The notes beneath the pieces were generated by a model. It searched no databases. It was given only the letters and a program-made list of their open reading frames with translations, and had not been told where the DNA came from. The position numbers and the translations under genes were made by a program. 64,000 bases of DNA from Chloroflexota bacterium (GTDB lineage: Bacteria; Chloroflexota; Anaerolineae; J102): assembly GCA_029782215.1 (NCBI GenBank), contig JAKOVD010000066.1:1-64000 (forward strand), read 5' to 3'. This document shows, in pieces, positions 63,570-64,000 of the stretch. Every line of letters starts with the position of its first letter. Within the stretch, counting starts at the first letter, position 1.

Positions 63570-64000
63570 ATGTTCAAAGCTCTTTTCGTGCGGGGGCGAC
63601 CCCGGCAAGTCCCATTGCTGGTGGCAGTGTCTCTGTGCCTGCTGCTGGCTCTGCTCGTAGCCGCGAGCCTCCCTGGCACCACGCCGCCGGTCCATGCGGC
63701 CGAGGTGGACCCTGCCGTCTATGCGGCCCTGCGGGCATCGCCCGACGGCCAGGCCACTTTTGTCCTCTACCTGCATCAGCAGGCGGACCTCTCGGGCGCG
63801 GAACAGATCGCCGACTGGAAGGAACGCGGCCGTTACGTCTACCACCAGCTTCAGACGGCCGCAGCCAGCTCACAGGCCAGGCTGCAGGCCCTGGAGGCAG
63901 CGGATGCAGTTCCCGGCCGGGTGAGCTCGTTCCGGCCGCTGTGGATTGCTAACGTCATCGTCGTTCACGGCGACCGGCAGGCGCTGGAAGCATTGGCCCG
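63570..64000 (+). CDS. secreted S8-type serine protease, N-terminal part (runs off window)
   Basis: An open frame from ATG 63570 continues to the window end (143 codons). It begins with a basic segment and a signal-type hydrophobic stretch (VSLCLLLALLVAASLPG). An inhibitor-I9-like prodomain follows: ATFVLYLHQQADLSGAEQIA, WIANVIVVHGDRQALEALA. Such prodomains precede subtilisin-type (S8) domains of secreted bacillopeptidase-like enzymes; the catalytic triad lies beyond the window, so the S8 assignment is inferred. The gene begins 27 bases after uvrC. Confidence 0.65.
   Translation, partial: MFKALFVRGRPRQVPLLVAVSLCLLLALLVAASLPGTTPPVHAAEVDPAVYAALRASPDGQATFVLYLHQQADLSGAEQIADWKERGRYVYHQLQTAAASSQARLQALEAADAVPGRVSSFRPLWIANVIVVHGDRQALEALA

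Overview
The window looks like chromosome from a high-GC, aerobic member of the Chloroflexota, probably Anaerolineae or Caldilineae. This is inferred from gene content and protein style, not from a marker tree. The clues are a ba3-type cytochrome oxidase with a 41-residue subunit, a bacterial translin-family protein, a bactofilin, DUF2079 and GT39-type membrane proteins, Thr/Pro-rich linkers in secreted proteins, and dispersed heptanucleotide arrays. Genes are dense and lie on both strands. I saw no rRNA, tRNA, CRISPR array or prophage.

Layout. 1-0.8 kb: end of an IS701-type element, then a GNAT-like gene interrupted by an in-frame amber codon. 0.8-11.5 kb: sbcC, a conserved protein often labelled quinate 5-dehydrogenase, an M1 peptidase lipoprotein, a PPOX-fold protein and two large membrane proteins of glycosyltransferase type. 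11.6-17.2 kb: fused glyQS and the ba3 oxidase operon, closed by a strong terminator. 17.3-23.2 kb: a GT4 glycosyltransferase with a GH2 glycosidase, then a leftward group of lipoprotein, CPBP protease and GNAT. 23.3-37.3 kb: a long rightward run of pepF, an E1-alpha dehydrogenase subunit, pterin dehydratase, SDR, translin, a Cas4-like nuclease in two membrane-anchored halves flanking an L,D-transpeptidase, hisS, a 953-residue glycosidase-like multidomain protein, nadK, a TPR/B-box membrane protein and recN. 37.4-42 kb: small regulators and housekeeping genes (PspC, alpha/beta hydrolase, MarR, rdgB, prs, bactofilin). 42-49 kb, leftward: radA, clpC, rpsA, ridA, trmB. 49-55 kb: a frameshifted LVIVD-repeat gene, a GT4 enzyme, a DedA protein and a large membrane protein carrying two repeat insertions. 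55-64 kb: osmC, DUF302, sucrase/ferredoxin-like, nth, a HAD hydrolase, a glutamate-dehydrogenase-type enzyme fused to CBS domains, a MOCOS-like aminotransferase, uvrC and the start of an S8 protease.

Themes. DNA repair and genome maintenance are prominent (sbcC, recN, radA, nth, uvrC, rdgB, the Cas4-like nuclease), as is envelope glycan work (GT4, GT39, DUF2079, GH2). Readable promoters mostly have a TTGnnn -35 and a TATAAT or TATACT -10 spaced 16-19 bp, which fits a housekeeping sigma factor.

Most interesting locus. At 27.4-29.6 kb a translin-family protein sits directly upstream of a PD-(D/E)XK/Cas4-like nuclease split into two polypeptides. The N-half ends in a membrane helix and the C-half begins with one. 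A YkuD L,D-transpeptidase gene lies between them, and hisS follows at once. Also notable are the dehydrogenase-CBS fusion, a duplicated unrecognised domain in the 953-residue protein, and four heptanucleotide array sites, two of which touch the coding region of one membrane-protein gene.
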